From: Streptomyces morookaense
GTDB lineage: Bacteria; Actinomycetota; Actinomycetes; Streptomycetales; Streptomycetaceae
Direction: 5' to 3'
Assembly (NCBI RefSeq): GCF_013030945.1
Contig: NZ_JABBXF010000004.1
Span: 248,001 to 312,000, forward strand
Length of the DNA: 64,000 nucleotides
Below are positions 26,702-39,500 of this stretch, piece after piece (position 1 is the first letter of the stretch; each line of letters opens with the position of its first letter). The notes below the pieces were generated by a model. The model was given only the letters and a program-made list of their open reading frames with translations, ran no database searches and was not told the origin of the DNA. The position numbers were made by a program, and so were the translations under genes.

Positions 26702-29700
26702 TGCCGAGCTCCCGGTCCACGAAGGCGTAGAGCTGGTCCACGGAGGCCGAGCTCAGCTCGTCCGCCCCGGGCCCCGGCTCGTCGTCCAGCGCGCGCAGCG
26801 CCGCCCGCAGTCGTCCGCGCAACGCGTCGCGCTGCGCGTTCTCGCCGGCCAGTGCCTCCTCGACCGCCTCCTCGACCGCCTGCGCGAGTGCGGAGAGCCG
26901 ATCCGGGCCGCGTTCGGCAGGGCCGTCCGCCGGTTCCTCCGGGCCGGCGGCATCCGGCGCGATCTCCGGACCGAGGTACGCCGCGAGGACGGCCGGAGTG
27001 GGGTGGTCGAACACCAAGGTGGCGGGCAGGTTCAGGCCCGTGGCGGTGTTGAGCCGGTTGCGCAGCTCGACCGAACTCAGTGAGTCGAATCCGAGATCTC
27101 CGAACGGGCCGTCCGCGGGCACCTGGTCCGCGGACGGGTGGCCGAGCACCGCCGCGATGTGCCCGAGCACCAGGTTGAGGAGCTGCCGGTCCCGCTCGGC
27201 GGGGCTCAGCCCGCCCAGCCTGCGGGCCAGGTCCGCCGGGGACTCGGCGGGCGCGGCGGACCGCGTGGAGCGCCGGCGGCGAGCCGGGCGGACCAGATCG
27301 CGCAGCAACGGCGGAATGCCCTCCTCTCCCAGGCCGGCCACGGTGGCCAGATCCAGCCCGATGGGCACCAGATGGGCCCTGTCCGAGCCGGTCGCGGTGT
27401 CCCAGAGGGCCAGGCCCTGCGCGACGGTCAGCGCGCGGATCCCGGTGCGGTCCAGGCGGGCCCGGTCCGCGGCGGCCAGCCCGCCGCCCATCCCGTCGGC
27501 CGTGCCGGTCCCGCTGTCCGGGGCCCACAGGCCCCAGCCCAGCGAGCGGGCCGGGAGCCCGGCGGCGGCCCGCTGGTTCATGAGCGCGTCCAGGAAGGCG
27601 TTCGCCGCGGCGTAGGCCCCCTGGCCCGCCGTGCCGAACACGCCGGCGGCGGAGGAGAAACACGTGAACCCGGCGAGATCGAGCTCCCTGGTCAGCTCGT
27701 GCAGATGCCAGGCTCCGTCGACCTTCGGCGCCAGCACGTTTTCCACCTGCTCATCGGTCAGCGACTCCACCAAGCCGTCGTCCAGCACACCGGCCGCATG
27801 CACCACGGCGGTCAGCGGGTGTGCCGCGGGCACCTCGGCCAGCACCCGGGCCACGTCGTCACGCCGGGCGACATCGCCGCGCGCCAGCTCGGCGTGCGCG
27901 CCGAGCCGGCCGAGTTCGGCGACCAGTTCCGCGGCGCCGGGGCTCTCCGCGCCACGGCGCGAGAGGAGCAGCAGCCTGCGGGCGCCCCGGCTCGCCAGAT
28001 GCCGGGCCAGTGTGCGGCCCAGCGACCCGAGTCCACCGGTGATCAGCACGGTGCCGTCGGGATCGGGCGTGCGGGCGGCCGAGCCGCCGTCGCGCTCCGC
28101 CGGAGCGTCGGCGCGGTGCAGCCGGGGCACCAGCAACTCGCCTGCGCGCAGCGCCACCTGGGGCTCACGGGCCGCGGACGCGACGGCGACCGCGTCGCGG
28201 AACGCGGCGTCGGTCGGCTCGTCGACGTCGACCAGCAGGAGGCGACCCGGGTACTCGCTCTGTGCCGAGCGGGCCAGTCCGCAGGCCGCGGCCAGTGCCA
28301 GGTCGGGTTCGTCGCCCGCACGCACCCCGAGCGCGCGCTCGGTGCAGACCACCAGCAGCGAACCGGCGAACCGCTGGTCGGTGAGCCATCCTTGCAGGTA
28401 CCCGGTCAGCTCGGTGAGCGCGGCGCGGACCCGCGCGGTGACGTCGTCCCCGGTGGGACGGGCCGGGCGCAGCACCACCACCGGCGGGACCGGGTCCTCC
28501 GCGTCCGCCAGCCGCGCGAGGTCGAGCCCGCCGATCCCCGGGTCGTGCCACCCGCCGGGGTCGTCCACCGTGGAGGGCCGGCGCAGGGGCACCCAGTCCT
28601 GTGCCAGCAGTTCCGCGCCGTCCTCGGCCGGTCCCAGCAGGTAGGACTCGTCGGCGGGCAGCGGCCGGAACAGCAGGGAGTCCACCGTGGCCACGGTGGC
28701 GCCGGTCTCGTCCGCCAGCGTGATCGCCACATCACCGTTCCCGCCGGTGGCGTGCACCCGCACCGTCGAGGCTCCGGCCCGGAACAGCGACAGTCCCGAC
28801 CACGAGAACGGCATCGAGCCGCTGCCCTCGTCGATCCCGTCCAGCTGCGGGCCGAGACCGACCGCGTGCAGTGCCGCGTCCAGCAGCGCCGGATGCAGGC
28901 TGTACCGCTTCGCGTCTCCCGCCGCCTCGGCGGGCAGGGCGACCTCGGCGAACATCTCCGAGGTCCCGTCGGGGCGGTCGCGTTGCCAGAGGGTCCGCAG
29001 ACCCCGGAACGCGCCCTCGTAGCGGAAGTGCCTGCCCTCCACCACTTCGTCGTAGACGTCCGCGACCGGGATCTCCCGCACATCCCGCGGCGGCCACTGC
29101 GCGAGGGCCGTGTCCGGCGCCGCGGTGCGGATACCCAGGTAGCCGAAGGCATGGGACCGCCATGGGCCCGGCTCGGCCCGGCCCGCGCCCTCCGGCCGGG
29201 AGTACACCCGCACCGGGCGGCGGCCGGTCTCCTCGGTGTCGCCCACCACCACCTGCACCGACACCCCGCCGTGCTCCGGCAGGACCAGCGGCGCCTCGAC
29301 GGTCAGCTGTTCGAGCAGGTCGCAGCCGACCTGCTCGCCCGCGGCCAGCGCCAGTTCCACGAAGCCGGTACCGGCCAGCAGGGGGATGCCGCGCACCTGG
29401 TGGCCCCCCAGCCAGGAGTGCGACTGGAGGGACAGCCTGCCGGTGAGCAGCACGCCGTCGCCCTCGGCCGCGGACAGCACGGCGCCCAGCAGCGGGTGGC
29501 CCACCGGGAGCAGCCCGGTGGAACGCAGGTTCAGCCCGTGCCCGTCCGGCACCAGCCAGTACCTCTCGTGCTGGAACGCGTAGGCGGGCAGGTCCGCCGT
29601 CCTGGCGGGCGCGGCGGGCAGCACGGCGGGCCAGTCCACCTCCACGCCCTGGGTGTGCAGCGCGCCGAGGGCGAGCAGCACGTCCTCGGTCTCGTCACGG

Positions 29701-32276
29701 TCGGCCCCGCGCAGGGTGGGCACCATCGCCTCGTCCGGCCCGGCATCCCGCCCGGCCAGCGCGGAAAGCACCGCGCCCGGCCCCAGTTCGAGCAGGACGC
29801 GTGCACCGGCCTCGCGTGCGGTGCGCAGCCCGTCGTGGAACCGCACCGCCTGACGGACGTGCGCGGTCCAGTACTCCGGCGAGCGCAACTGCTCCGCCGT
29901 GGCCATCTCGCCGGTGAGGTTGGAGATCACCGGGATGTCCGGATCGTGCGCCGTCAGCCCGGCCAGAACCGTGCCGAACTCGGCCAGCATCGGCTCCATC
30001 AGCGGCGAGTGGAACGCGTGGCTGACCCGCAGCCGCCGGGTCCGCCGTCCCCGGGCCGCCCAGTCGGCCTCCAGTTCCGTGATGTCTTCGTCCGCACCGG
30101 AGACGACCACCGTGTCCGAGGCGTTCACCGCCGCGACGGACACCCGCCGCGCGCGCCCCGCCAGCCAGGGGGCCAGGTCCTGCTCGGTGCCCTGCACGGA
30201 CAGCATCGCGCCGCCCTCGGGCAGCGCGGCCATCAGGCGGCCTCGGGCGGCCACCAGCCGGACCGCGTCCGGCAGCGACCACACCCCGGCCACGTGCGCC
30301 GCGCTGATCTCCCCGATCGAATGTCCCAGCAGCAGGTCGGGGCGCACACCCCAGGAGTGCATCAGCCGGAAGAGCGCGACCTCCACCGCGAACAGGGCGG
30401 CCTGGGCGTAGTCGGTGCGGTCGAGCAGGTCCGGTTCTTCGCCCTCGAGCACGGTCCGCAGCGGAGTCGGCAGCTCCCGGTCGAACAGCTCGCACACCTC
30501 GTCGAACGCCTCGGCGAACACCGGAAAGGAGGCGGCGAGCTGCCGCCCCATGCCGGGCCGCTGCGCGCCCTGGCCGGTGAACAGCATGCACACCCCGCCG
30601 CCGGCCGCGGCGCCCACCGCCACACCGGGGACCAGGCCGGTGTCGAGGTGGCCGCGCAGCGCGGAGACGAGGTCGGCCCGGTCCCGGCCGGTCACTGCCA
30701 GCCGGTGGCGGAAGTGGGTGCGGCGGGTGGCCAATGCGTACGCCAGACCCTCGGCGGAGGGCGCATCGCCGGACTCGGCGAAGGCCAGCAACCGGGTCGC
30801 CTGGGCGCGCAGCGCGTCCTCGGTCCGGCCCGACACCGTCCACACCAGACCGGCGGACGGCACGCCGGGCTCCGGCGCCTCCGGCTCGATGTGCTGTTCC
30901 AGCACGACATGGGCGTTGGTGCCACTGATCCCGAAGGAGGAGACGGCGGCGCGGCGCGGACGGCCGGTCTCCGGCCAGGGCAGCGCCTCGGCGAGCACGC
31001 TGACCCCGTCCACTCCCCAGTCCACCTTCGGGGTGGGGCTGTCCACGTGCAGGGTCTTCGGCGCGAGACCGTGCCGCATCGCCATGATCATCTTGATGAT
31101 GCCGGCCACGCCGGCCGCGGCCTGCGTATGCCCGATGTTGGACTTCAGCGAGCCCAGCAGCAGCGGCCGGCCGGGCGGCCGGTTCCGGCCATAGGCCGCC
31201 ACCAGCGCGGTGCCCTCCACCGGGTCGCCGAGCGGGGTGCCGGTGCCGTGCGCCTCGACCACGTCGACGTCCTGGGCGGACAGTCCGGCGTCGGCGAGCG
31301 CGGTGCGGATCACCTCCTGCTGGGCGGTGCCGTTGGGCGCGGAGAGCCCGTTGCTGGTGCCGTCGGAGTTGACCGCCGAGCCGCGCAGCACCGCGAGCAC
31401 CTGATGGCCGTGCCGCCGCGCGTCGGACAGCCGCTCCAGCACCAGGAGACCCGCCCCCTCGGCCCAGATCGAGCCGTTGGCCCCGGCCGCGAACGCCTTG
31501 ATCCGGGCGTCCCGGGAGGTGACGCCCTGGCCGCAGAACTCGACGAACGTCTCCGGAGTGCTCAGCACCGTCACACCGCCCGCCAGCGCGATCGGGCACT
31601 CGCCGGCGCGCAGGGCCCGCATCGCGAGGTGGGTGGCGACCAGGGAGGACGAGCAGGCGGTGTCCACGGTGAGGGCCGGGCCGTGGAAGCCCAGGGCGTA
31701 GCTGATCCGGCCCGAGATCACGCTCATGGTGTTGCCGGTGATGCCGTACTGGGAGAACTGGTCGGTGCCCTGCCAGAGCATCTCGTAGTCGTTGCTGGAC
31801 GCGCCGACGAAAACCCCGGCCCGCTCGCCCACCAGCGAGTCCGGCAGGATGCCCGCGGACTCCAGGGCCTCCCAGGCCAGCTCCAGCACCAACCGCTGCT
31901 GAGGATCCATCACCAGCGCCTCGCGCGGGGAGATCCCGAAGAACGCGGGGTCGAAATCGCCCGCCCCGCTGAGGAAGCCGCCCTCGCGCACGTAGGTCCG
32001 CCGCGCCTGCGGGGACTCCGGATCGGCGTCGTAGAGCTCCTCGATCGGCCAGTGCCGGTCCTCGGGGAAGGCCGAAATGGCATCCGTGCCCGCAGCCACC
32101 AGGTCCCACAGCTGGGCGGGCGAGGCCACGTCGCCGGGCAGCCGGCACGACATGCCGACCACCGCGATCGGCTCGGCGGACTGCTCGGTCGCGTCCCGCA
32201 ACTGCTCCCGGGTGCGTAACAGATCGGTGGTGACCTTTTTCAGATAGTGGCGGAGCGTGCTGACTTCATCGGACAT
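26694..32276 (-). CDS. PKS2: type I polyketide synthase module KS-AT-DH-KR-ACP
   Basis: Protein of 1860 residues. Domains in order: N-terminal docking coiled coil (1-32), KS (35-455; C208), AT (562-850; S653 in GHSIG, HAFH at 753-756, so malonyl-CoA), DH (925-1200), KR (1230-1640; GGLGSLG, LDD at 1498-1500, Y1555) and ACP (about 1690-1770; S1732). The C-terminal docking helix ends [16 protein letters not shown]. The DH motif HxxxGxxxxP reads H959-QVR-G963-IPLL-A968, so the terminal proline is alanine; activity is plausible but not certain. The LDD motif marks a B-type ketoreductase. Codon 20 is TTA (32217-32219), the rare leucine codon read by bldA tRNA, so translation may depend on development. 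AGGGAG lies upstream of the ATG. Confidence 0.95.
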   Translation of the reverse strand: MSDEVSTLRHYLKKVTTDLLRTREQLRDATEQSAEPIAVVGMSCRLPGDVASPAQLWDLVAAGTDAISAFPEDRHWPIEELYDADPESPQARRTYVREGGFLSGAGDFDPAFFGISPREALVMDPQQRLVLELAWEALESAGILPDSLVGERAGVFVGASSNDYEMLWQGTDQFSQYGITGNTMSVISGRISYALGFHGPALTVDTACSSSLVATHLAMRALRAGECPIALAGGVTVLSTPETFVEFCGQGVTSRDARIKAFAAGANGSIWAEGAGLLVLERLSDARRHGHQVLAVLRGSAVNSDGTSNGLSAPNGTAQQEVIRTALADAGLSAQDVDVVEAHGTGTPLGDPVEGTALVAAYGRNRPPGRPLLLGSLKSNIGHTQAAAGVAGIIKMIMAMRHGLAPKTLHVDSPTPKVDWGVDGVSVLAEALPWPETGRPRRAAVSSFGISGTNAHVVLEQHIEPEAPEPGVPSAGLVWTVSGRTEDALRAQATRLLAFAESGDAPSAEGLAYALATRRTHFRHRLAVTGRDRADLVSALRGHLDTGLVPGVAVGAAAGGGVCMLFTGQGAQRPGMGRQLAASFPVFAEAFDEVCELFDRELPTPLRTVLEGEEPDLLDRTDYAQAALFAVEVALFRLMHSWGVRPDLLLGHSIGEISAAHVAGVWSLPDAVRLVAARGRLMAALPEGGAMLSVQGTEQDLAPWLAGRARRVSVAAVNASDTVVVSGADEDITELEADWAARGRRTRRLRVSHAFHSPLMEPMLAEFGTVLAGLTAHDPDIPVISNLTGEMATAEQLRSPEYWTAHVRQAVRFHDGLRTAREAGARVLLELGPGAVLSALAGRDAGPDEAMVPTLRGADRDETEDVLLALGALHTQGVEVDWPAVLPAAPARTADLPAYAFQHERYWLVPDGHGLNLRSTGLLPVGHPLLGAVLSAAEGDGVLLTGRLSLQSHSWLGGHQVRGIPLLAGTGFVELALAAGEQVGCDLLEQLTVEAPLVLPEHGGVSVQVVVGDTEETGRRPVRVYSRPEGAGRAEPGPWRSHAFGYLGIRTAAPDTALAQWPPRDVREIPVADVYDEVVEGRHFRYEGAFRGLRTLWQRDRPDGTSEMFAEVALPAEAAGDAKRYSLHPALLDAALHAVGLGPQLDGIDEGSGSMPFSWSGLSLFRAGASTVRVHATGGNGDVAITLADETGATVATVDSLLFRPLPADESYLLGPAEDGAELLAQDWVPLRRPSTVDDPGGWHDPGIGGLDLARLADAEDPVPPVVVLRPARPTGDDVTARVRAALTELTGYLQGWLTDQRFAGSLLVVCTERALGVRAGDEPDLALAAACGLARSAQSEYPGRLLLVDVDEPTDAAFRDAVAVASAAREPQVALRAGELLVPRLHRADAPAERDGGSAARTPDPDGTVLITGGLGSLGRTLARHLASRGARRLLLLSRRGAESPGAAELVAELGRLGAHAELARGDVARRDDVARVLAEVPAAHPLTAVVHAAGVLDDGLVESLTDEQVENVLAPKVDGAWHLHELTRELDLAGFTCFSSAAGVFGTAGQGAYAAANAFLDALMNQRAAAGLPARSLGWGLWAPDSGTGTADGMGGGLAAADRARLDRTGIRALTVAQGLALWDTATGSDRAHLVPIGLDLATVAGLGEEGIPPLLRDLVRPARRRRSTRSAAPAESPADLARRLGGLSPAERDRQLLNLVLGHIAAVLGHPSADQVPADGPFGDLGFDSLSSVELRNRLNTATGLNLPATLVFDHPTPAVLAAYLGPEIAPDAAGPEEPADGPAERGPDRLSALAQAVEEAVEEALAGENAQRDALRGRLRAALRALDDEPGPGADELSSASVDQLYAFVDRELGNA
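32217..32219 (-). promoter_or_regulatory. TTA (bldA-dependent) codon at position 20 of PKS2
   Basis: The plus-strand triplet TAA here is TTA in the PKS2 reading frame, coding Leu20 in [12 protein letters not shown] codons are rare in Streptomyces and are translated by the developmentally regulated bldA leucyl-tRNA. It lies early in the gene, where it would gate production of the whole protein. Confidence 0.85.
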
Positions 32277-32303
32277 GAACGACTCCCTGCGACAAGTGGC
32301 CGG

Positions 32304-33566
32304 TCAGAGTTGGAAGGTGATGCGTTCGGTTTCGAGACCGCGGACGACCACGTGCCTGCGATAGCTCAGTGAGTCCTCGTGCACGTGGAAGCCGCGCAGC
32401 CGGCGGGCCAGCTCACCGAACACGATCTCCGCCTCCAGCCGGGCCAGGCTGCTGCCGAGGCAGTAGTGCGCGCCGGCGCCGAAGGCGAGGTTCATCACGG
32501 CCGGCTTCCGGTCCGCGATGAACTGACCGGCCTTCGGGTGCACCTGCTCGTCCCGGTTGCCGGACGCGAGGACCAGGGTGACCACCGAGCCCTCGGGGAT
32601 GTCGAGGCCGTTGATCCGGTCGGACCGCAGCGCGACACGGCCGGTCAGCATGATCGGGCAGTCGTAGCGCAGTGCCTCGCCGACCACGTCACCGGCGATC
32701 GCCGGGTTCTGCCGGAGCAGCTGGAACTGCTCCGGGTGGCGCGACATCGCGAGCAGGCCGTTGGTGATCAGGTTCGTGGTGGACTCGTGGGCCGCGGTGA
32801 ACACGGTCACCACGACGTTCGTCACCTCACGCCGGCTCAGGCCGCGCCCGTTCTCCTGCGTGGTGAGCAGGCTGGATATGAGGTCCTCGCCGGGGTTGCG
32901 GCGGCGCTTGTGGATGAGGTCCGCGAAGTAGCCGTGCAGTTCGGTGGTGGTGCGGACGATGCGGACGAGTTCCTCGCGGTCGAACATCGCGGTGGAGTGG
33001 AAGCTGGCCACCAGCGTGGGCAGTTCCGTGGACAGCGCCATGTCGCCGGACCACTCCCGCAGCATCGGGATGTCCTCGGCCGGGATGCCCAGGAGCGTCG
33101 CGATGACCCGCAGCGAGAGCACCGCGGCCAGGTCCTGCACGCCGTCGAACTCGCCGTCGGCCAGGCAGTCGCGGAGCAGTTCGTCCACGATCTCGCGAAT
33201 CCACGGCTCGAAGCGCGCGGTGATCCGTGGCGTGAAGGCCTTGCTGACCAGATTGCGCTGCCGCCCGTGTCCGGGATCGTCCATGAAGAAGATCGAGTTG
33301 AGCACCGGCTCGTCGCCGCGGTCGCCGAAGAGTTCCCGCATCCCCGGCGCGTTGAACGTGTCACTGCCCATGGTCGTGTGGCTCTTGAGCACGGCCAGAC
33401 AGTTGGCGTGGTCGCTCAGCAGCAGGGAACCGTCCGACGTCCACATCGGACCTTGCTCCCGCCACCGCTCGAACAACGGGTAGGGGTTCGCGAGCACCTC
33501 CCGGTCGAGCAGGGCGTGCAGCGGGTTGTCGAGTACGGTGACCGGTGGGCGGCTTGGCACCGACAT
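32304..33566 (-). CDS. Cytochrome P450 (cluster P450-2)
   Basis: P450 of 420 residues placed between two PKS genes. Haem loop FGAGAHYCLGSSLARLE, I-helix FTAAHESTTN (the alcohol/acid pair is HE, a common variation) and ExxR as EALR. The stretch DDPGHGRQRNLVSKAFTP is the usual P450 C-helix region. It starts 3 bases after the PKS1 stop and ends 27 bases before PKS2, so it is co-transcribed with both. Its target could be the finished polyketide or a PKS-bound intermediate. Confidence 0.93.
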   Translation of the reverse strand: MSVPSRPPVTVLDNPLHALLDREVLANPYPLFERWREQGPMWTSDGSLLLSDHANCLAVLKSHTTMGSDTFNAPGMRELFGDRGDEPVLNSIFFMDDPGHGRQRNLVSKAFTPRITARFEPWIREIVDELLRDCLADGEFDGVQDLAAVLSLRVIATLLGIPAEDIPMLREWSGDMALSTELPTLVASFHSTAMFDREELVRIVRTTTELHGYFADLIHKRRRNPGEDLISSLLTTQENGRGLSRREVTNVVVTVFTAAHESTTNLITNGLLAMSRHPEQFQLLRQNPAIAGDVVGEALRYDCPIMLTGRVALRSDRINGLDIPEGSVVTLVLASGNRDEQVHPKAGQFIADRKPAVMNLAFGAGAHYCLGSSLARLEAEIVFGELARRLRGFHVHEDSLSYRRHVVVRGLETERITFQL

Positions 33567-33569
33567 GGG

Positions 33570-36500
33570 CTAGCTCCTCTCCGTGGCACGGCCGGCAGTG
33601 CGACCGGTGGCCGATTGCGCGTCGTCGAGCACTTCGTCGATCAGCGTGAACATCTCGTCGTCCGTGGCGCCGCTCAGGTCGGGCACCGTGGCCTGTTCAT
33701 CGGCGGTGCCGTCTTCCTGGCCGCGCAGCAGCCGCCGCAGTGTCGTAGTGATCACCTCGGGGAGGGGCACGGACGCAGGCCGCCGGAGCAGGGCCGCCTC
33801 CAGCTCCCTCAGGCGGTCCAGCACGACCCGCTCGGCCGGGTCGCCCTCGTCGACACCGAGCGCGTCGCCGAGGTGCCGGGCCAGCGCGGCGGCGGTGGGA
33901 TGGTCGTAGACGGCGGAGGCCGCCAGCGGCACTCCGGTGTCCGCGCCGAGCAGATTGCGCAGCCGGACCCCGGCCAGCGAGTCCAGGCCCAGCTCCTGGA
34001 ACGGCCGGTGCGCGTCCAGCTCTCCGGCCGGCCGGCCCGAGACGACGGCGACCCGGGCGGTGACCAGCTCCAGCAGCACCGACGACCGCCGCTGCGGCGC
34101 GGTGGCCGCCAGCCGTTCCCGCAACGCGCTCGCGGGTTCGGGCCCGGTGTCCGCGCCCACCCCCGGCAGTCCGGAGCACAGGTGCCCCGGCCGTGCGGCG
34201 GCGAACTGCGGCCAGTCCACGGCACCGACCGCGTACTGCGCCGCGCCGCCGGACAGGGCCCGCTCCAGCGCGTCCAGCGCCCGGTCGGCGGGCATCGGCG
34301 TGGCGCCGCTGTCCGACCGCGGGCCGACCGGCCAGGAGGTGGTCATCCCGGTGTCCAGCCAGGGGCCCCAGGCCAGGCTCGTCGCGGGCAGGCCGCCGGC
34401 CTGCCGGTGGGCTGCCAGCGCTTCCACGACGGCGTTGGCCGCGGCGTAGTTGCCCTGCCCCGGCGAGCCTGCGGTGCCGGCCAGCGAGGAGCACAGCACG
34501 AAGAAGCGCAGCGGATGGCCGGCGGTCAGCTCGTGCAGGAAGCGCGCGCCGTCCGCCTTGGCCGCGAACACACGCGCCAGCCGGGCCTCGGACAGCGCCT
34601 CCAGCACTCCGTCGTCGAGCACCCCGGCGGCGTGCACCACACCGGTGAACGACCGCCCGGCGAGCAGCCCGGCCAGCGCCTCGCGGTCCGCCACGTCGCA
34701 GCCGGCGATGTCGACCTCGGTACCCAGCGCGGTGAGTTCGGCGTGCAGTTCCGTCGCGCCAGGGGTGTCCACGCCCCGGCGGCCGACCAGCAGCAGGCGG
34801 TCCGCTCCCCGGGCCGCCAGCCGGCGGGCGACGTGAGCGCCGATGCCGCCCAGCCCCCCGGTGATCAGCACGGTGCCGATGGGCTCGGCCGTGGCGGGTT
34901 CGGTGCGTGGCACCGGGACCAGTCGCCTGGCGTACAGCCGCCCGTCCCGGATCGCGATCTCGTCCCGGGCACCCAGCGCGGCGGGCAGCGCGGCCAGGTC
35001 CCCCGCGGCCGGTCGCAGCGGCAGGTCCACCAGGCCGCCGTGCAGCCGGGGCGCTTCCATGCCCGCGGCCCGGACCAGCCCGCACACGGCGGCCTGCTCC
35101 GGATGCGGCACGGTGTCGGCCATGCCGGCCTGCACGGCGCCGCCGGTGATCGACCACAGGGGCGTGTCCGCGCCTCTGGACAGCAGCGCCTGCAGCAGCG
35201 CCAGGGTGGCGGCCAGACCGGTCGGCACGCGCGTCGTGTCCGAGCCCTCGGCCATCGCCAGGAGGGACACGATGCCGCCGCCCGGCAGGTCGGGCAGCAG
35301 CCGGTCCCAGTGCTCGCCGTCCACGGCGTCGCCGCGCACGGTGCGGGTCCCTTCGCCCAGCACGCCCGCCACGTCCTCGGTGAGCCGGTCCCAGTCCGCG
35401 CCCGGCGGGGCCACCACCAGCCACGGTCCCGGCGCGTCGGCGACCGGGCCGGGGACGGGCAGCCACTCGACAGCGTGCAGCAGAGGGTCGGCGGGGGCCC
35501 CGTCGTCGGGCAGCCAGAACCGCTGCCTGGCGAACGCGTAGCCGGGCAGTGGCACCGCCCGCCCGCCGGTGCACCAGGCCGCCCAGTCCACGTCGGTCCC
35601 CCGGGCGTGTGCGGTCGCCAACGCCGTCAGCAGGCCGTGCAATTCGTCGGCGTCCTGTCGCAGCAGCGGCAGGAAACCGTCCCCGCCCAGCGCCTCCTGG
35701 CCGAGCGCGCTGAGCGTCGCGCCCGGTCCCAGCTCCAGGTAGGTGCTGGTGCCGGCCGCGTCCAGAGCGCGCAGGCAGTCGTGGAAGCGCACCGGTTCCC
35801 GCGTATGCCGGACCCAGTACTCCGGGTCAAGAAGCTCGTCGGTGACGGGTGCGCCGGTCACCGAGGACACGACCGGAATCACCGGCGTCCGGAGGTCCAG
35901 TCCGGCCAGCACCTTGCGCAAGGGGTCCAGAACCGGGTCCATGTGGTGGGAGTGGAACGCGTGCCGCACCGCCAAGGGGTGCACGCGGGCCACCCGTTGC
36001 GAGATCTCCCGCACCGCGTCCGCGTCCCCGGCGAGCACCACCGAGGCGGGCCCGTTCACCGCGGCCAGCGCCACCCGGTCCTCGTGGCCGCGCAGCAGTT
36101 CCGGCACGTCGGCTTCCGGTACCGGGACCGCCACCATCGCGCCCTCGCCGCCGAGTTCGCGCATCAGCCGCCCGCGCGCCGCCACCAGTGCGCAGGCGTC
36201 GGCCAGTGAGAACACGCCCGCGGCGTGCGCTGCGGCGATTTCGCCGACCGAGTGCCCGGCCACCGCGTCCGGCCGCACCCCCATCGTGGTGAGCAGCCGG
36301 AACACCGCCACCTGAACCGCGAACACCGCGGCCTGCGCATGGTCGGTGCGGTCACCGGGTCCGTCCCGGAGGATCTCGGTGAGCGGCCGGTCCAGCAGTG
36401 GGTCCAGCTCGGCGGCGATCTCCTGGAGGGCGGCCGCGAACACCGGTACCCGGTCCCGGAGCGATGTGGCCATGCCCGCGTACTGCACGCCCTGGCCGGG

Positions 36501-39500
36501 AAACAGGAACGCGGTCGCGCCGTCGCCCGCCACTCCGGTACTGCCGGTCCCGGCCCGCAGCGCGGCGGCCAGCTCGCCGGTGTCCGTGCCGAGCACGACG
36601 GTGCGGGCAGGCAGCCGGGCCCGCGTGGTGGCCAGCGAATAGGCCACGTCCAGCGCGGACGGCGAGCCGTTCCCGTCCTCGTCGCCCAGCCGGCGGAGCA
36701 GGGCCTCGGCCTGCGCGGGGAGCGCCTCCGGGGTGGCCGCGGAGAGCACCCACGGGATCAGCGGCGGGGCCGCGGCGGTCGTCGGCTCCGGTTCGGGCCC
36801 GGGCTCGGGTTCCTCCAGGATCACATGCGCGTTGGTGCCGCTGAGGCTGAACGAGGACACCGCCGCCCGGCGCGGACGGCCCGCGCGCGGCCAGTCCATC
36901 GGCTCGTCCAGCAACTGCACCGCGCCGTCGTCCCAGTTCACGTGCGGGCTCGGGGCGTTCAGGTGCAGGGTCGCGGGCAGTCGGCCGTGCCGCATGGCCA
37001 GCACCATCTTGAGCACACCCGCCACACCCGCCGCCGCCTGGGTGTGCCCGAGGTTGGACTTCGCGGACCCGACCAGCACGGGCCGCGCCCGGTCCTGCCC
37101 GTAGGTCGCCAGCAGCGCGGTGGCCTCGATCGGGTCGCCGAGCGGGGTGCCGGTGCCGTGCGCCTCCACCGCGTCCACCTCGCCGGGCGCCAGGCCCGCG
37201 ACGGCCAGCGCGTCCCGGATCACCCGCTGCTGGGCCGATCCGTTCGGCGCGGTCAGCCCGTTGGACGCGCCGTCGGAGTTGAGTGCCGAGCCGCGCAGCA
37301 CGGCGAGCACCCGGTGGCCACGTTCACGCGCGGTGGACAGCCGCTCCATCACCAGCAGGCCGGCGCCCTCGCTCCACGCGGTGCCCTCGGCGGCCGCGTC
37401 GAACGGTTTGCACCGGCCGTCCGGGGCGAGCACCCCCACCTGGGAGAACTCCACGAACAGCGTCGGCGTGGTCAGCACCGTGACGCCACCCGCCAGCGCG
37501 ACCGTGCACTCACCGGCCCGCAGCGCCTGCGCGGCCTGGTGCATCGCCACCAGCGCGGAGGAACACGCCGTGTCCACCGTGATCGCCGGGCCGTGGAAGC
37601 CGAACGTGTAGGCCAGCCGCCCCGACGCGACGCTGCCCGCGTTGCCGATCGAAACGTCGCCGGTGAGGTCCTCGGGCGTCCGGTGCGCGCGGCGCGCATA
37701 GTCGTTGCCCATCAGCCCGAGGTAGACACCGGTGCGGGTGCCCCGCAACGCGGTCGGGTCGATCCCGGCGTCCTCCAGCGCGTGCCAGGCCAGTTCCAGC
37801 AGGATGCGCTGCTGCGGGTCCATCGAGACCGCCTCCGCCGGGGCGATGCCGAAGAAGCCGTTGTCGAACTCGGCGATCCCGTCCAGGAAGCCGCCGTGCC
37901 GCACATAGCTGCGTCCGCCACGGCCCGGTTCCGGGTGGTAGACCTCGTCCAGGTTCCAGCCGCGATCGGCCGGGAACTCGGTGATCGCGTCCCGCCCGGC
38001 GGCCAGCAGCTCCCACAGTTCGTCCATGGTGGACACCCCGCCGGGAAAGCGGCAGCTCGCGCCGACCAGCACCACCGGGTCGTCCCTGTCGTACGGGCCG
38101 GGGCCGGCGACCGGTGTCCGGCCGCCGGGTACCGCGGCGGGCAACTGCCCGGACAGGTACCCGGCCAGGGCCGCGGGGGTGGGGTGGTCGAACACCGCGG
38201 TCGCGGGGAGCCGCACCCCGGTCGCGGCGGTGAGCCGGTTGCGCAGCTCCACCCCGGACAGCGAGTCGAAGCCGATGTCGCGGAACGCCCGCGCCGGGTC
38301 CACCCGGCGCTCCACGCCGAGCACGGAGCCCACCGTGGCCAGCACGAGTTCGAGCACCGCCCGCTCGCCACCGGAGACGAACGCGGGTGCCGCGGCCACG
38401 GCGGCCGGCCGGGCCGCGGTCCTCCGGGCGCCGAGCAGCCCGGCCCACACCGGAGCCCGTTCCGGGCCTGCCGCACGCACATTGGCCAGGTCGAAGCGGG
38501 CGGGCACGGTGCACGCCACGTCGGTGCCCAGCGCCGCGTCGAACAGTGCGAGCCCGTGTTCGCGGGACATCGGCACGAGCCCGGTCCGCCGCAGCCGGGC
38601 CCGGTCGGTGTCGCCCAGCCGCCCGGTCATGCCGGTGTCCTGCGCCCACAGTCCCCACGCCATCGACGATGCGGGCAGCCCCCGCGCGCGGCGGTGCTGC
38701 GCCAGCCCGTCCAGCCATGCGTTGGCGGCCGCGTAATTCGCCTGCCCCGGCGTGCCGAGGACGCCGGCTGCGGAGGAGAACAGCACGAAGGCCGCCAGGT
38801 CGAGGTGTTCGGTCAGTTCGTGCAGGTTGCGCGCACCTTCGACTTTCGGTCGCAGCACCGTGTCGAGCCGTTCGGCGGTGAGGGAGCGCACCGTGCCGTC
38901 GTCCAGCACCCCGGCGGCGTGGATCACCGCGGTCAGCGGGTGCTGCGCGGGGATCGCCGCCAGCAGCCCGGCGACGGCGGCCCGGTCGGCGACGTCGCAT
39001 GCCACGACCGTGATCTCGGCAGTGCCGGCCAGGTCCTCGAGGCCGGAGTCGGGCGCCGTGCCGCCCCGCCGCCCCGCCAGCACCAGGTGCCGCACCCCGT
39101 GCTCGGTGACCAGGTGCCGGGCCAGCTCCCGGCCGAGTACGCCGGTCCCGCCGGTGATCAGCACCGTGCCTCCGTCGAGGGAGGGCCGGTCCCCCGTCCG
39201 CGTCACCCGGGCCAGCCGTGGCGCGAACGCCTGCCCGCCCCGGACGGCGACCTCCGGCTCACCGGTGCCCAACGCCAGCTCCAGGGCGGAGTCGGCGCCC
39301 TCGGCGTCGTGAGGGTGGTCCAGGTCGACCAGCACGAACCGGCCGGGATGTTCGGTGCGCGCCGTGCGGACCAGGCCCCAGACCGCCGCGGCGTCGGGGT
39401 CCTGGTCGTCCTCCGGGGCGATCGCGACCGCACCACGGGTCCGCACGATCAGGGGCCCGTCCGTCGCCTTCTCGTCGTCGGTGTCCAAGAACTCGCGTAC

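Noticed and set aside
27138..32219. A very long plus-strand open frame of about 1690 codons opposite PKS2
   Set aside because: It is antisense to a clearly functional PKS, has no recognisable domain and arises from GC-biased codon use.
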